In this document: positions 55,570-64,000 of the stretch, one piece after another
Position numbering within the stretch: the first letter of the stretch is position 1
How the letters are laid out: every line of letters begins with the position of its first letter
Source of the DNA: Lachnospiraceae bacterium
Lineage (GTDB): Bacteria > Bacillota > Clostridia > Lachnospirales > Lachnospiraceae
Length of the DNA: 64,000 nucleotides
Direction of reading: 5' to 3'
Assembly: GCA_021770755.1 (NCBI GenBank)
Contig: JAETQI010000001.1
Coordinates: forward strand, 1 to 64,000
Notes under the pieces: model-generated
What the model saw: only the letters and a program-made list of their open reading frames with translations
Databases searched by the model: none
Told to the model about the DNA's origin: nothing
Program-made: the position numbers and the translations under genes

Positions 55570-57405
55570 TTACAGATTCTCATACAACTGCCGGTATGCC
55601 TCACGGCGCGCGGCATCAAACGCCTGTCTGAGCGTCTCGGAGACGGTCTGATCGCGGAGTCTGGCTGTCAGGAGCGGCGAGAATCGTTTTCCTTCCAGCC
55701 CGATTGCCTCCTGGACAACCTCATCGAAACTTTTTTTCGCGCGACCGTACAGCCACGCATAGGTCATCGAGTTGTCCATCCAGTCGACCAGACCGATCAC
55801 GTCGACCATCTGGCGATAGGGACATTCCAGACGTTTGTAGGTTTCCGGGTATCCGTGCGAGCCGTCGTACCAACTGTGGTGGCCAAGAGCCGCCGCCGCG
55901 CAGCAGCGCGTGGATGCGCAGGCGTTTAAGCGCGCGCTGCCTACGACCGTGTGCAGCTTCGTGATCTCGTATTCATCTTCGAACCATTGCCTGGCGGTCC
56001 GCGAAAAGAGTCTGATGAAATTGATCTTGCCCACATCGTGAAAGACGCCGCAGTTCATCGAAAGATCCAATACTGCCTGGCGTTTGTCATCCGGTTGGGA
56101 TATCTTTTGGATATGATCGATATCGTCAAAGAATCCAGGCTCCTCGTCCATGATGATCCTGCACAGTGCGGTGGCTGTCTTGCCGACGATCTGCGAGTGT
56201 ACATAGATATCAGGCGCAAAATGGATCAGCATGACCTGCTGAAATTCCCCGTAAGAGATGCTGTGAGCCGTCTCGATAAAGGTTGTCGAGAGCTGCCGGA
56301 GCGAGTAGAAGACCTGCTTGTTCGCCTCGTTTGCAGGAAAGGCTTCGGTGTATGTGACCACTTTCTGATACAGTTTCTCCAGATATTTTTCGCGTCCCGG
56401 TAGCTGCTCGGGATATTCCCGCAGATACTGGCAGTAGATGGCAGGAAGGGAGATCACGGAATAGATACGGTCCGATGAAAAATCCGATGGATCGGCAAGA
56501 TCCATCAACTCCTCCATGCGCCCGAGCAGCTCCTCGAGCGTGAGCAGCCCGCAGTAGTACTCAATCGCATAGCAGTAAAATGCCGACCGCATGGGCGGCG
56601 GTTCCTGCTTGCCGATCGCTTCCTGAATGCGTATTTTGTGGATGATATGCGCGGATTCCATGATGGCGGACACATCCTGCGGCGTCATATCGTTCTCACG
56701 GCTGTAGGAGATACTGGATGCCATCTGCTGGTGCGTCATATAGATGTATCGGTCCCATGGAAGCTCCGGTGTTTTCTGCTGCAAATCCTCGTCCTGCAGG
56801 ATCTCCAATGTCTGTCTTACGGAGCGGATCTTCGCGCTGGCAGATCGGAACTGCCCCAGGGCAGTATTGGCGCGGGAGCGCAGGATATAGCCCCTGGTCG
56901 CGGCATCATCTATGTCGTCATAATATTTCAGGTATGCCGCCGCCTCCGCGAAGCACAGGCGCATCTGGGACATATAGTATTCGATATCGGACCAGTCCAG
57001 CCCGACCATTTTGTCACACATGCTATGGCGTCCGATTCCGAGCCAGTACAGACAGCGTATGATCGCGTTGCGGTCTCTGTTCTGCCGCGCGCGGTTCAGC
57101 AGCGCCTGATAGATCTGGCAGAACAGTCCGCCGTCCAATTCGTTTTTCCGGTCCAGCAGTATCTGGGCAAATTCTTCCAGTTCTTCCAGCTCAGCAGGCT
57201 TCGCCTCAAAGATTCTGTCAAACAGCGAAAATACGCCGTCGCGCAGCAGTTCGATATTCCGGTTGATCTTGGCTTCTATGAGACGTCTGTTGTTCAGGAG
57301 TGTCTCGCAGTATGCTTCGAAAGAATGACAGACGGGATCTCTGCGCGCTGCAAGGACAGCAATATCTCTTAAATTGGCAATATATTCTTCCTGATATGGC
57401 TGCAT
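55570..57405 (-). CDS. HD-GYP-like phosphodiesterase with helical-repeat N-terminus
   Basis: 611 residues. The first 380 are helical and look like a TPR-like array (RSRANTALGQFRSASAKIR). The rest is an HD-GYP-type domain: FHDVGKINF (the HD pair), TKLHTVVGSARL, LGHHSWYDGSHGYPE (the GYP-like stretch) and a later VDWMDNSMT. It probably degrades cyclic di-GMP in the cytosol; the GYP motif is slightly altered, so activity needs proof. GGAGG precedes the ATG. The kinase gene ends 12 bp upstream, so it is the output of that operon. Confidence 0.88.
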   Translation of the reverse strand: MQPYQEEYIANLRDIAVLAARRDPVCHSFEAYCETLLNNRRLIEAKINRNIELLRDGVFSLFDRIFEAKPAELEELEEFAQILLDRKNELDGGLFCQIYQALLNRARQNRDRNAIIRCLYWLGIGRHSMCDKMVGLDWSDIEYYMSQMRLCFAEAAAYLKYYDDIDDAATRGYILRSRANTALGQFRSASAKIRSVRQTLEILQDEDLQQKTPELPWDRYIYMTHQQMASSISYSRENDMTPQDVSAIMESAHIIHKIRIQEAIGKQEPPPMRSAFYCYAIEYYCGLLTLEELLGRMEELMDLADPSDFSSDRIYSVISLPAIYCQYLREYPEQLPGREKYLEKLYQKVVTYTEAFPANEANKQVFYSLRQLSTTFIETAHSISYGEFQQVMLIHFAPDIYVHSQIVGKTATALCRIIMDEEPGFFDDIDHIQKISQPDDKRQAVLDLSMNCGVFHDVGKINFIRLFSRTARQWFEDEYEITKLHTVVGSARLNACASTRCCAAAALGHHSWYDGSHGYPETYKRLECPYRQMVDVIGLVDWMDNSMTYAWLYGRAKKSFDEVVQEAIGLEGKRFSPLLTARLRDQTVSETLRQAFDAARREAYRQLYENL

Positions 57406-57417
57406 AGATCGTCCTCC

Positions 57418-59076
57418 TCAACTTTGTACTTCGCTCGTTAAGCGTTTGCGCAGGATCTCGTGCAGGCGGTCCGGGTCGACTGGCTTGGAGCAGTGTTCGT
57501 TCATGCCCGCCTCTTTTGACAGCCGGATGTCCTCCACAAACGCGTTGGCTGTCATGGCGACGATCCAGACACGCTCCGCGTCCTTTCTCGGAAGCTGGCG
57601 GATCTTTCGGGATGCGTCGTAGCCGTCCATCACCGGCATCTGGATGTCCATAAAGATCAGGTCGTAATAGCCTTCGGGAGAATTTTCGAAAGCTTCTACC
57701 GCGAGAAGCCCGTTCTCCGCCGTCTCAATCTGTACGCCTGTCTGGGACAGCAGTTCAACGGCAATCTCGCGATTGAACGCATTGTCCTCCACGAGAAGGA
57801 GGTGGTACTGACTGTAATCGATCTGTCTTCCCAGGCGGTCGGAGCGGCGCTGCTGTGCTTTGCATGTCAGCTCGGACAGCACGGCATAGAGCCGGCTTCT
57901 GAACAGCGGACAGGGGACAAAGGCGCTGATGCCGGCTCTTGTCGCACGGTATTCGATCTGGACCCAGTCTGCTTCCGCGACCATGATGATCGGAAATTCC
58001 GCTCCGGCAAGCCCGCGGACATGGACTGCCACGTCAAGGGCGGACATATCGTTGAGCTCCTGCCCCAGAAGCAGGGCGCAGGGCATACGGTTCTCGTATT
58101 GTGCCTCGGTCAGCCATGTCACCGCGTCCATACCGTTGTGCAGGTGCACTGCGTTCATGCCGCCGTCTCTTATGTAGTCGGCGATCTGCTGTGCCCGGTC
58201 GTCCATGCTTTCGGCGATCAGTACAGTCTGTCCCGCCGGGAGCGTCAGTTCGTCCTCGGGCGCAGGAGCGGCGGTGAGGGGAACGGATACCTGGAAGCGG
58301 CTGCCCTTTCCCTCCGCGCTCTCGACAGAGATCTCGCCGCCCATGCGGTCGAGCAGGCTTTTGACGATCGACATGCCAAGACCGGTGCCCTCGATCCTGT
58401 TGATCGTGGTCGTGTTCACGCGCTCAAACGGCTCAAAGATCTTATCGAGAAATTCGCGGCTCATGCCGATCCCGTTATCCTCGCACAGAAAATCGAGCCA
58501 TATTTTGTCCTGGCCGGAATGCTGGGAGATGGACACATGGACGGTGCCGTCTTCCGGTGTGTATTTCACGGCGTTGCCGATGATATTGACAAGGATCTGC
58601 CGTAGATGGAGCGGATCACCGATCAGATTTTCCTCATGGATCTGTCCGATCTCCAGGTGGAACGCCTGATGCTTCTGCGCTGCCTGCGGACGCATGATGA
58701 CCACGATGTCGTGCACCATGTCGGCGAGGGAAAACACTTCCTCGCTCAGTGTCATCCTGCCGCTTGCGATGCGCGACATATCGAGCACATCGTTGACCAG
58801 CTCCATCAGATGCGTCGAGGCGGTCTGGATCTTCTGGAGGCAGTCGAGCACGCGCGGTTTTTCGTCAATGTGCGTGAGTGCGATGGAAGTCATGCCCATG
58901 ATCGCGTTCATCGGCGTGCGGATATCGTGGGACATACTGGACAGGAAGCTGCTCTTTGCCCGGTTTTCCGCCTCGGCTGCGCGCAGCGCGTCGGACAGCA
59001 TGGAGTTTGCCTCCCTAAGCTGGTCAAGCGTTTCCCTGTACTGTGTATCCTCGTTTTTCATTTCTTCCATAGTCAT
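57418..59076 (-). CDS. Hybrid sensor histidine kinase/response regulator, soluble
   Basis: 552 residues without a membrane helix or sensor domain. A short coiled coil (1-40) leads to HisKA (SHDIRTPMNAI), an HATPase with N-, G1- and G2-type boxes (CEDNGIGMS, GTGLGMSIV), a degenerate receiver (about 290-400) lacking the usual phospho-Asp context, and a complete receiver with FMDIQMPVMDGYD. The start overlaps the stop of the upstream PARG-like gene by 4 bp, so translation is coupled. It may take its signal from a protein partner, with the PARG-like protein as a candidate. Confidence 0.92.
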   Translation of the reverse strand: MTMEEMKNEDTQYRETLDQLREANSMLSDALRAAEAENRAKSSFLSSMSHDIRTPMNAIMGMTSIALTHIDEKPRVLDCLQKIQTASTHLMELVNDVLDMSRIASGRMTLSEEVFSLADMVHDIVVIMRPQAAQKHQAFHLEIGQIHEENLIGDPLHLRQILVNIIGNAVKYTPEDGTVHVSISQHSGQDKIWLDFLCEDNGIGMSREFLDKIFEPFERVNTTTINRIEGTGLGMSIVKSLLDRMGGEISVESAEGKGSRFQVSVPLTAAPAPEDELTLPAGQTVLIAESMDDRAQQIADYIRDGGMNAVHLHNGMDAVTWLTEAQYENRMPCALLLGQELNDMSALDVAVHVRGLAGAEFPIIMVAEADWVQIEYRATRAGISAFVPCPLFRSRLYAVLSELTCKAQQRRSDRLGRQIDYSQYHLLLVEDNAFNREIAVELLSQTGVQIETAENGLLAVEAFENSPEGYYDLIFMDIQMPVMDGYDASRKIRQLPRKDAERVWIVAMTANAFVEDIRLSKEAGMNEHCSKPVDPDRLHEILRKRLTSEVQS

Positions 59077-59915
59077 ATCGTATCCTTCCTGGTCGCGGAC
59101 TTTGAAATGTTTTCGAAAGCTTTGATGCAGTCGCCGTTTCTGGAATGGTCGAGCACGGCGTGAAAGACGGAATCAAAATAACCGCCCATGCCCTCCGACA
59201 GCAGCTCCTGCCACCATGCGGCGATCTGGTGCGGATCGTTGCGGAACACGCCGCAGCCGTAGGCGCCAAGTACCAGATTTTTTGCACCCTTTTCTGCGAA
59301 TACAGCCAGTGCGAGCGCCATGCGCCGCCGCATGACGCGCGCTGCCTCGGCGGTATCTTCGCCTTTTAAGAGAACCTGCCCCATATTGACTGCGGGCAGT
59401 GTTAGCACAGATGCCTTGACGGGCGTTTCCACCAGTTGAAAATTGCCGGATCGGAAGAAGGTCACGTCAGGGGAGTAGATCGCGTGGTCTGTGTACATCA
59501 TGGAGGTCTGTGCGCGGTTGCTCCGATAGTACTCCTCGTGCGCTGTCAGCGTCCTGTACAGGGTGCCTGATGCCGCGAGGCTCTCCTCCTGCGCCATCGC
59601 GCCGTTGATGAAACCGCCGCCGGGATTCTTGGCGCTTGCAAAGTTCAGGACACCGATGCTGTTTTTGCCCTCCCTTGCGAGCTTACGGATCGCATCGACA
59701 GTGGAGAGATTCTCCACGCGTTCGTCCGGTATGCCGGAGCTGCTTTTTTGGCTGCATTTTTCCAAAAGTTCTGCACCCTGAGCGGGGGTGATCAGGACGC
59801 TGCCGCGTATGGACGCGTCCATGTCCGATCGAATGTCGATCCTTTTTCCTTCGTATTCGTAATATCCCTGTTCCATGATCTTCAAGGTTTCCCTTGCAAT
59901 TGCTTTTCTGTCCAT
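59073..59915 (-). CDS. PARG-like macrodomain protein (TIGR02452 type)
   Basis: 280 residues. The signature NFASAKNPGGGFINGAMAQEE contains the GGG and QEE motifs of bacterial-type poly(ADP-ribose) glycohydrolase catalytic domains, and LGAYGCGVFRNDP follows near the C-terminus. It may remove ADP-ribose from proteins or metabolites. The ATG at 59915 has AAGGAG; the frame upstream is not supported. It is first in a three-gene operon with the hybrid kinase and the HD-GYP-like protein. Confidence 0.88.
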   Translation of the reverse strand: MDRKAIARETLKIMEQGYYEYEGKRIDIRSDMDASIRGSVLITPAQGAELLEKCSQKSSSGIPDERVENLSTVDAIRKLAREGKNSIGVLNFASAKNPGGGFINGAMAQEESLAASGTLYRTLTAHEEYYRSNRAQTSMMYTDHAIYSPDVTFFRSGNFQLVETPVKASVLTLPAVNMGQVLLKGEDTAEAARVMRRRMALALAVFAEKGAKNLVLGAYGCGVFRNDPHQIAAWWQELLSEGMGGYFDSVFHAVLDHSRNGDCIKAFENISKSATRKDTI

Positions 59916-60170
59916 ATCGCTCTCCTTTGGCTGGTAGATTCTTACGTGTTTTCTTTGTATCACATCATAACATATTTCAGGGGAAAGCTCAAATAAATTT
60001 GTGCATGTTCTTTTCATGATATTTCCATACAAAATTTATTTTCACAGCGACCGATCAGTGTCATAATACATCTAATAAGTGTAAGGGTAAGAATCAGTGT
60101 ACATTGAATGATGAAACGAATCGTTTTGTGTTGTGAATGATATGATAATTAAGCCGGCGGAAAGGATATT

Positions 60171-60641
60171 ATGACAAAAGAACAATTGGGAAATCTGATC
60201 ATCGCATCGGAGGATGCGATGTACCATGTGGCAAAGACGCTGCTGCGAAGCGACGCGGACTGCGCGGATGCCATACAGGAGGCGATCGTGAAGGCGTTCG
60301 CGTCATTCCAGACGCTGCGCAGGGACGCATACGCCAAGACATGGCTGATCCGCATCGTGATCAATGAGTGCTATGCCATCATGCGGCGGGAGAAGAAACT
60401 GGTGCCGCTGGAGGATTATAACGCGGAGGAGGAAGCCGCAGAGCGGGCGGACTACTCGGACTTGTATGAGGCGCTCAGCCATCTTGCGGAAGAGATACGG
60501 CTCACAGTCACCCTTTATTATATGGAAGGGTACAGTGTCAGGGAGATCGCGGCACTCATGGACACGACGGAGAGCGCAGTCAAAAACCGTCTTGCGCGGG
60601 CGCGGGATAAGATGAGAAAGGAGCTGGCGGATGCGCAGTGA
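60171..60641 (+). CDS. ECF-type RNA polymerase sigma factor
   Basis: 156 residues. Region 2 is visible in RSDADCADAIQEAIVKAF and the following TWLIRIVINECY, and region 4 in GYSVREIAALMDTTESAVKN with RLARARDKM. No extra C-terminal domain. It should direct transcription of a stress or envelope regulon, probably including its own operon. AAAGGA precedes the ATG. The gene 133 bp downstream encodes a membrane protein fit to be its anti-sigma partner. The region 59916-60170 before it has no recognisable promoter pair beyond a TGAAAC near 60112. Confidence 0.92.
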   Translation: MTKEQLGNLIIASEDAMYHVAKTLLRSDADCADAIQEAIVKAFASFQTLRRDAYAKTWLIRIVINECYAIMRREKKLVPLEDYNAEEEAAERADYSDLYEALSHLAEEIRLTVTLYYMEGYSVREIAALMDTTESAVKNRLARARDKMRKELADAQ

Positions 60642-60774
60642 GACAGTTGGCGCCGCAGCGGACGGCAGGCTGTTAACCGATGGAATGGGTATGTATTGTG
60701 CCCGGATCTGAGCGGAGCATAGCGTTCCTTGCTTTGTTTCACGGTGTAAACCGGGCGGAAATGGAGATTGAGAG

Positions 60775-62256
60775 ATGAAAATAGAGGATTTGAGGCAGAA
60801 TTTTCCTGAGATGCCGGCGGATTTAAGACAGATGGTGGAGGATGAAGTGCACAGACAGATCAGGACAGTGTCACAGGGAAGGAGAAGAAAACATATGGCG
60901 AAAAAGACGATCATAGCGGCACTTGCGGCAGCGATGCTGCTTGGAACGACCGTGTTTGCAGGGATCCTGTATAAAATGCGTACCGAACCGGTGGGGAAGT
61001 ACGCGGTAAATACCAGTATCAGCACGGACGGCAGTGACACGATCAGGGACGATGCGACGGCAGGAGGACAGCCGCAGGAGGGACTCGATATACCAGATGT
61101 CAGGATGGCGGTCTCGTATCTGCCGGAGGGCATGGTGGACACAGGGAGCGGTAAGTACAGCTATGCAGACAATCTGTACAAGGGCGGTGTGTCGATCGCT
61201 TTTTACAGGATGGACACAGGCGATACGCAGTTTGAGATGCTCACGACGGATGTCAGGGAGTCGGAGAATATCCGTGTCGACGGTCATGAGGGCGTCTACT
61301 TCCTGCTGCACGGCGGAGAGGGCGAGGAGGTCTCATTTAACCAGCGCGTGTACGTGGCGTATACGGATATGCATTATGTGATGGAGATGTATGCGGCGTC
61401 GGATGTGACGAAGGAGGAGGTCTTGAAGATCGCGGAGGGTGTCCGTCTGGAGCCCGTTTCGGGTGAAAATGCGCAGGATGCCGTGCACGCGTATAACTGG
61501 AGCGAACATCTGGCATCGCGTGGGGAGGTGGCTGACGATCAGAATCCCAGCGTGTCGATCCCGAGGTCTGCGATGGAAAATACGCATACGATTGGCGAGT
61601 CCTTTGCCGCGGCGTATGCAGAATCGCCGGAGGACGACTGGATGGGACTTGGCAATGTGGAGATCAAAGTGACCGATGTGCAGGTCAGCGACAATATCAG
61701 CCTGCTCGACCAGTCTGTGCTGGACAGCGATGGGAAGGCGCAGTTACAGAAGGAGACGGACGCGTCGGGAAAACTGCTTCCGGTCAGGATCGATTACGTC
61801 AGGTATGGGGACGGCATCAATTCCCTGAACGAAGTGGTGGGAAGCCGCGAGGTGCCGCAGAAGCTCGTCTATGTCACGGTGGAGTACACCAACACCGGAA
61901 GCGGGGCGCTGGACGAGGTCCTGTTCTTCGGAAATCTCATGAAGATCGAGGAGCGGGACGGACAGATGGCATTGTATAAAGGAAGGGCGCCGGAAGGGAG
62001 CGCGGCGTGGGATGAGGCAGTGCCCGCGGGTGCGGCGCACTTTGCGGAAATGTGGTATTATGATGTGCACGGCGGGGAGCGGCACAACAATTATATCACG
62101 AATCTGGAGGCAGGCAGGACGGCGACCGTGCACATGGCATGGCTCGTGCCCGAGGAGGAGCTGGGGTATCTGTATCTGGACCTGTGCACTTACGGCAGCG
62201 CGTATGAGTTTGCCGAGGGCTCACTCGCGGTCGGGTATGTGGATATCCGGCAGTGA
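60775..62256 (+). CDS. Membrane anti-sigma-like protein with large outer domain
   Basis: 493 residues. Residues 1-40 are cytosolic (EDLRQNFPEMPADLRQMV), one membrane helix spans about 42-62 (KKTIIAALAAAMLLGTTVFAGI). The outer part holds a DUF4367-like domain (VSYLPEGMVDTGSGKYSYAD; about 110-225) and then a DUF5643-like beta-sandwich (VYVTVEYTNTGSGAL). The layout equals ECF partner proteins of Firmicutes. It would hold the sigma factor inactive until an outside signal. No zinc-binding HxxxCxxC motif is present. Confidence 0.75.
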   Translation: MKIEDLRQNFPEMPADLRQMVEDEVHRQIRTVSQGRRRKHMAKKTIIAALAAAMLLGTTVFAGILYKMRTEPVGKYAVNTSISTDGSDTIRDDATAGGQPQEGLDIPDVRMAVSYLPEGMVDTGSGKYSYADNLYKGGVSIAFYRMDTGDTQFEMLTTDVRESENIRVDGHEGVYFLLHGGEGEEVSFNQRVYVAYTDMHYVMEMYAASDVTKEEVLKIAEGVRLEPVSGENAQDAVHAYNWSEHLASRGEVADDQNPSVSIPRSAMENTHTIGESFAAAYAESPEDDWMGLGNVEIKVTDVQVSDNISLLDQSVLDSDGKAQLQKETDASGKLLPVRIDYVRYGDGINSLNEVVGSREVPQKLVYVTVEYTNTGSGALDEVLFFGNLMKIEERDGQMALYKGRAPEGSAAWDEAVPAGAAHFAEMWYYDVHGGERHNNYITNLEAGRTATVHMAWLVPEEELGYLYLDLCTYGSAYEFAEGSLAVGYVDIRQ

Positions 62257-62282
62257 TAGATCGATCGGATCATCAGGACAGG

Positions 62283-62316
62283 CACAAAAACCACCGCATT
62301 GGCGGTGGTTTTTGTG
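62283..62316 (+). terminator. Terminator of the sigma/anti-sigma operon
   Basis: CACAAAAACCACCGC/GCGGTGGTTTTTGTG, a perfect 15-bp stem with ATTG loop; the T-rich arm is part of the stem. Confidence 0.85.
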
Positions 62317-62328
62317 TGCAATATCCAG

Positions 62329-62357
62329 TGGACTTTCCGCGCCGCTCATGGTACAAT
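62329..62357 (+). promoter_or_regulatory. Promoter of the CooC-like ATPase gene
   Basis: TGGACT (62329-62334), 17-bp spacer, TACAAT (62352-62357); start codon about 93 bp downstream. Confidence 0.5.
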
Positions 62358-62449
62358 AGATAATTATCATTACACATAATATGACGGCAAAGGTAAGGAG
62401 TTATAAAGCGGGTGCAGCAGAGATCGCAAAGGACAAAAAGGAGAAAGAA

Positions 62450-63211
62450 ATGCAGGGCAATACGAAAATGATCGCAGTGGCAGGCAAAGGCGGTGTGGGC
62501 AAGACCTCGCTGGCAGCAGCGATGGTGAAGGTGCTTGTGGAGCGGTATCCCGGCAGCCGGATCCTCGCCATTGACGCGGATCCGGCGGTCGGTCTGTCGA
62601 CCGCGCTCGGTGTCGATGTACGGGAGACGATCGATGATATCAGGAAGGCAGTCGTGGCGACGGTGGAGGAGGGCGATACCAGGACGGCGCTGGAGCTGCT
62701 GGCGGAATCAGAGTACCGCATTTACGATGCCATGACAGAGTGCGGCGGCTTTTCGTTCATCGCGGTGGGACGCCCGGAGAGCGCAGGCTGCTACTGCAGG
62801 GTTAACAATTATTTGAAGGCGGTGATACAGCTTCTGGCAGACAATTTTGACTATGTGGTGATCGACGGCGAGGCGGGCATCGAGCAGATCAACCGCCGCG
62901 TGATGGAGAAGGTAACGCACCTGCTGCTGGTGACGGACTCGAGCCGCAAGGGGACGCAGGTGATCCAGACGATCAGGAAGGTGGCGGACGAGCTTGTGAT
63001 GTATGAGCGGGCGGGCGCTGTGGTAAACCGTGTCCTGTCGGCAGAGTCCGTGAAGCTGATCGACACGGGGGATATCCCTGTCCTGAGCTATATCTATTCC
63101 GATGAGAGGCTTGCCGAGGCGGACTTAAAGGGGGAGAGCATATTGGCGCTGCCCGCGGACACGGAGCTTGTGCGGGGAGCAGGGGAAGTTCTCGACAGGA
63201 TGGGACTGTAA
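62450..63211 (+). CDS. CooC-type P-loop ATPase
   Basis: 253 residues. The deviant Walker A is GKGGVGKTS, and the MinD/CooC-family features DADPAVGLSTALGV and YVVIDGEAGIEQINR follow. A Cys-x-Cys motif (SAGCYCRVN) is typical of CooC proteins, which dimerise around a metal and aid nickel insertion into CO dehydrogenase. No CO dehydrogenase gene is in the window. The neighbour 53 bp downstream is a dehydratase-family protein, so it may serve as its ATP-driven activator or maturation factor. AAAGGAG precedes ATG 62450. Confidence 0.88.
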   Translation: MQGNTKMIAVAGKGGVGKTSLAAAMVKVLVERYPGSRILAIDADPAVGLSTALGVDVRETIDDIRKAVVATVEEGDTRTALELLAESEYRIYDAMTECGGFSFIAVGRPESAGCYCRVNNYLKAVIQLLADNFDYVVIDGEAGIEQINRRVMEKVTHLLLVTDSSRKGTQVIQTIRKVADELVMYERAGAVVNRVLSAESVKLIDTGDIPVLSYIYSDERLAEADLKGESILALPADTELVRGAGEVLDRMGL

Positions 63212-63263
63212 TGTGCGCTGACAGGTTTCTGGATGCAGGCTGTCGGCAGAATGGGGAGACAGG

Positions 63264-64000
63264 ATGAGAGATTTATCGCAGTTATATTATTTTGAAAAGC
63301 TTCTGGAGGAGGCGGATAACGACCTGGTGCGCGAGGGTGCGGCGCAGGGGCTGCACGCGGTCGGGAGCGTGTGCTCGCTGATACCGGAGCCGCTTCTGAA
63401 CCTGCCGGGGTGTTTTTCCGTGCGGCTTCGGGCGCCGCGGACCGGTTCGATCGATATCGGTACATATTATATGTCGAGTCTGCTGTGCGAGTGCTGCCGT
63501 GCGGTACTGGAGCGCGCGGTGGAGGGCGGCTATCAGTTCCTCGACTGCATCATCGCGCCGGACGCCTGCTCGCAGATGAACCGGTGCGTGGAGAATATCG
63601 AGCATTTGAACTGCATTGAAAAAGAAGGATTTTTTGTCTCCTACTGCGACGCGCCCATGAAATCGGACGATGCCGCACTGCGGCATTATGTGAGGCAGAT
63701 GCGGACGCATGTGCTCGCGCCGCTGCAGGAAAAATTCGGCGTCGATATTTCCGATGAGAGCCTGCGCAGGGCGGTGGAGCAGCACAACCAGATCTGCAGT
63801 CTGCTGCAGGAGATGTCGGCGTACCGCAGGGAGGAGAATCCGCGCATCACAGGCTATGAGTTTGCAGTCCTGTGCACCGCCTCCTACTGCTGTCCCAAAG
63901 CGCTTCTGATCGACAGGCTCGCATCGACGGCGGAGGAGCTGCGGACGAGGGAGCCTGATGCGGGACCGGCATTTCGGGTGAAAGTCGTTGTCGCGGGTTC
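63264..64000 (+). CDS. 2-hydroxyacyl-CoA dehydratase-family protein, cut by window end
   Basis: 246 codons are present and the frame is open at the edge. It begins MRDLSQLYYFEKLLEEAD. Features are SLLCECCRAVLE, the IAPDACSQMNRCVENI segment with conserved cysteines and SYCDAPMKSDD, as in HgdB/FldB/BcrC-type or double-cubane-cluster proteins holding an Fe-S cluster. These catalyse difficult reductions or radical dehydrations. GGGGAGACAGG precedes the ATG. A CooC-type ATPase lies upstream rather than the usual ASKHA-type activator. Confidence 0.82.
   Translation, partial: MRDLSQLYYFEKLLEEADNDLVREGAAQGLHAVGSVCSLIPEPLLNLPGCFSVRLRAPRTGSIDIGTYYMSSLLCECCRAVLERAVEGGYQFLDCIIAPDACSQMNRCVENIEHLNCIEKEGFFVSYCDAPMKSDDAALRHYVRQMRTHVLAPLQEKFGVDISDESLRRAVEQHNQICSLLQEMSAYRREENPRITGYEFAVLCTASYCCPKALLIDRLASTAEELRTREPDAGPAFRVKVVVAG

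Overview
The window looks like chromosomal DNA of a Gram-positive, spore-forming clostridial anaerobe, most likely a Lachnospiraceae member. The reasons are strong GGAGG ribosome sites before nearly every gene, spoVG and spoVT, the GlgC/GlgD pair, a long Bacillus-type SRP RNA, a DnaD/DnaI-type replication-initiation pair, an NADP-type glutamate dehydrogenase and a 2-hydroxyacyl-CoA dehydratase-family gene at the right edge. No rRNA, tRNA, CRISPR array or complete prophage was seen. Assignments come from reading motifs by eye; no database search was run.

Layout. 1-14 kb: a tellurite-resistance/stress (Ter) region. A trypsin-like protease with repeated VxIPPR motifs is followed by YceG, TelA, three TerD paralogues, a calcium-type P-ATPase, a 65-residue protein and a HAD phosphatase. 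An opposing operon holds a fourth TerD with a disordered tail, an AIM24 protein and a GH32 fructan hydrolase. 14-24 kb: Na/Pi transporter, gdhA, a BFD-like ferredoxin, an unknown coiled-coil protein, a cytidylate-kinase-like protein, Cu/Zn SOD, a DUF3887-like membrane protein, a heparinase II/III-like lyase and galE. 25-30 kb (minus): dnaD-like, dnaI/dnaC-like and prs, then murC. 30-33 kb: glgC, glgD and spoVG. 33-39 kb: a repeat-bearing XRE regulator, a DUF6472-like protein, pth, mfd and an aldo/keto reductase with Fe-S motifs. 40-45 kb: a DUF4391-like plus BrxD-like ATPase pair, a HAD hydrolase, a chemotaxis receptor and spoVT. 45-53.8 kb: mgtE, SRP RNA, a DUF3048 lipoprotein, type I pullulanase, Nudix hydrolase, a membrane protein and rlmD. 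53.8-55.6 kb: an AT-rich accessory scar with a recombinase tail, a 40-residue membrane peptide and a doubly frameshifted toxin-antitoxin pair. 55.6-60 kb (minus): a PARG-like / hybrid histidine kinase / HD-GYP operon. 60-64 kb: an ECF sigma factor with a membrane anti-sigma-like partner, a CooC-type ATPase and the start of a 2-hydroxyacyl-CoA dehydratase-family gene.

The strongest unexplained signals are non-coding. (1) A dispersed structured element sits directly after the T-tract of intrinsic terminators. Its stems differ in sequence between copies but stay paired, while an AGGAAAWAT loop and a GGCGCG linker are kept. (2) A 166-bp element at 51.55 kb has perfect 20-bp terminal inverted repeats and a whole-length imperfect hairpin whose mismatches mostly become G-U pairs on the minus strand. 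(3) Two clusters of DnaA-box-like 9-mers lie on either side of the galE-prs-dnaI-dnaD block. Among protein systems, the Ter region, the PARG/kinase/HD-GYP operon, the isolated BrxD-like pair and the CooC-like/dehydratase pair deserve the most attention.
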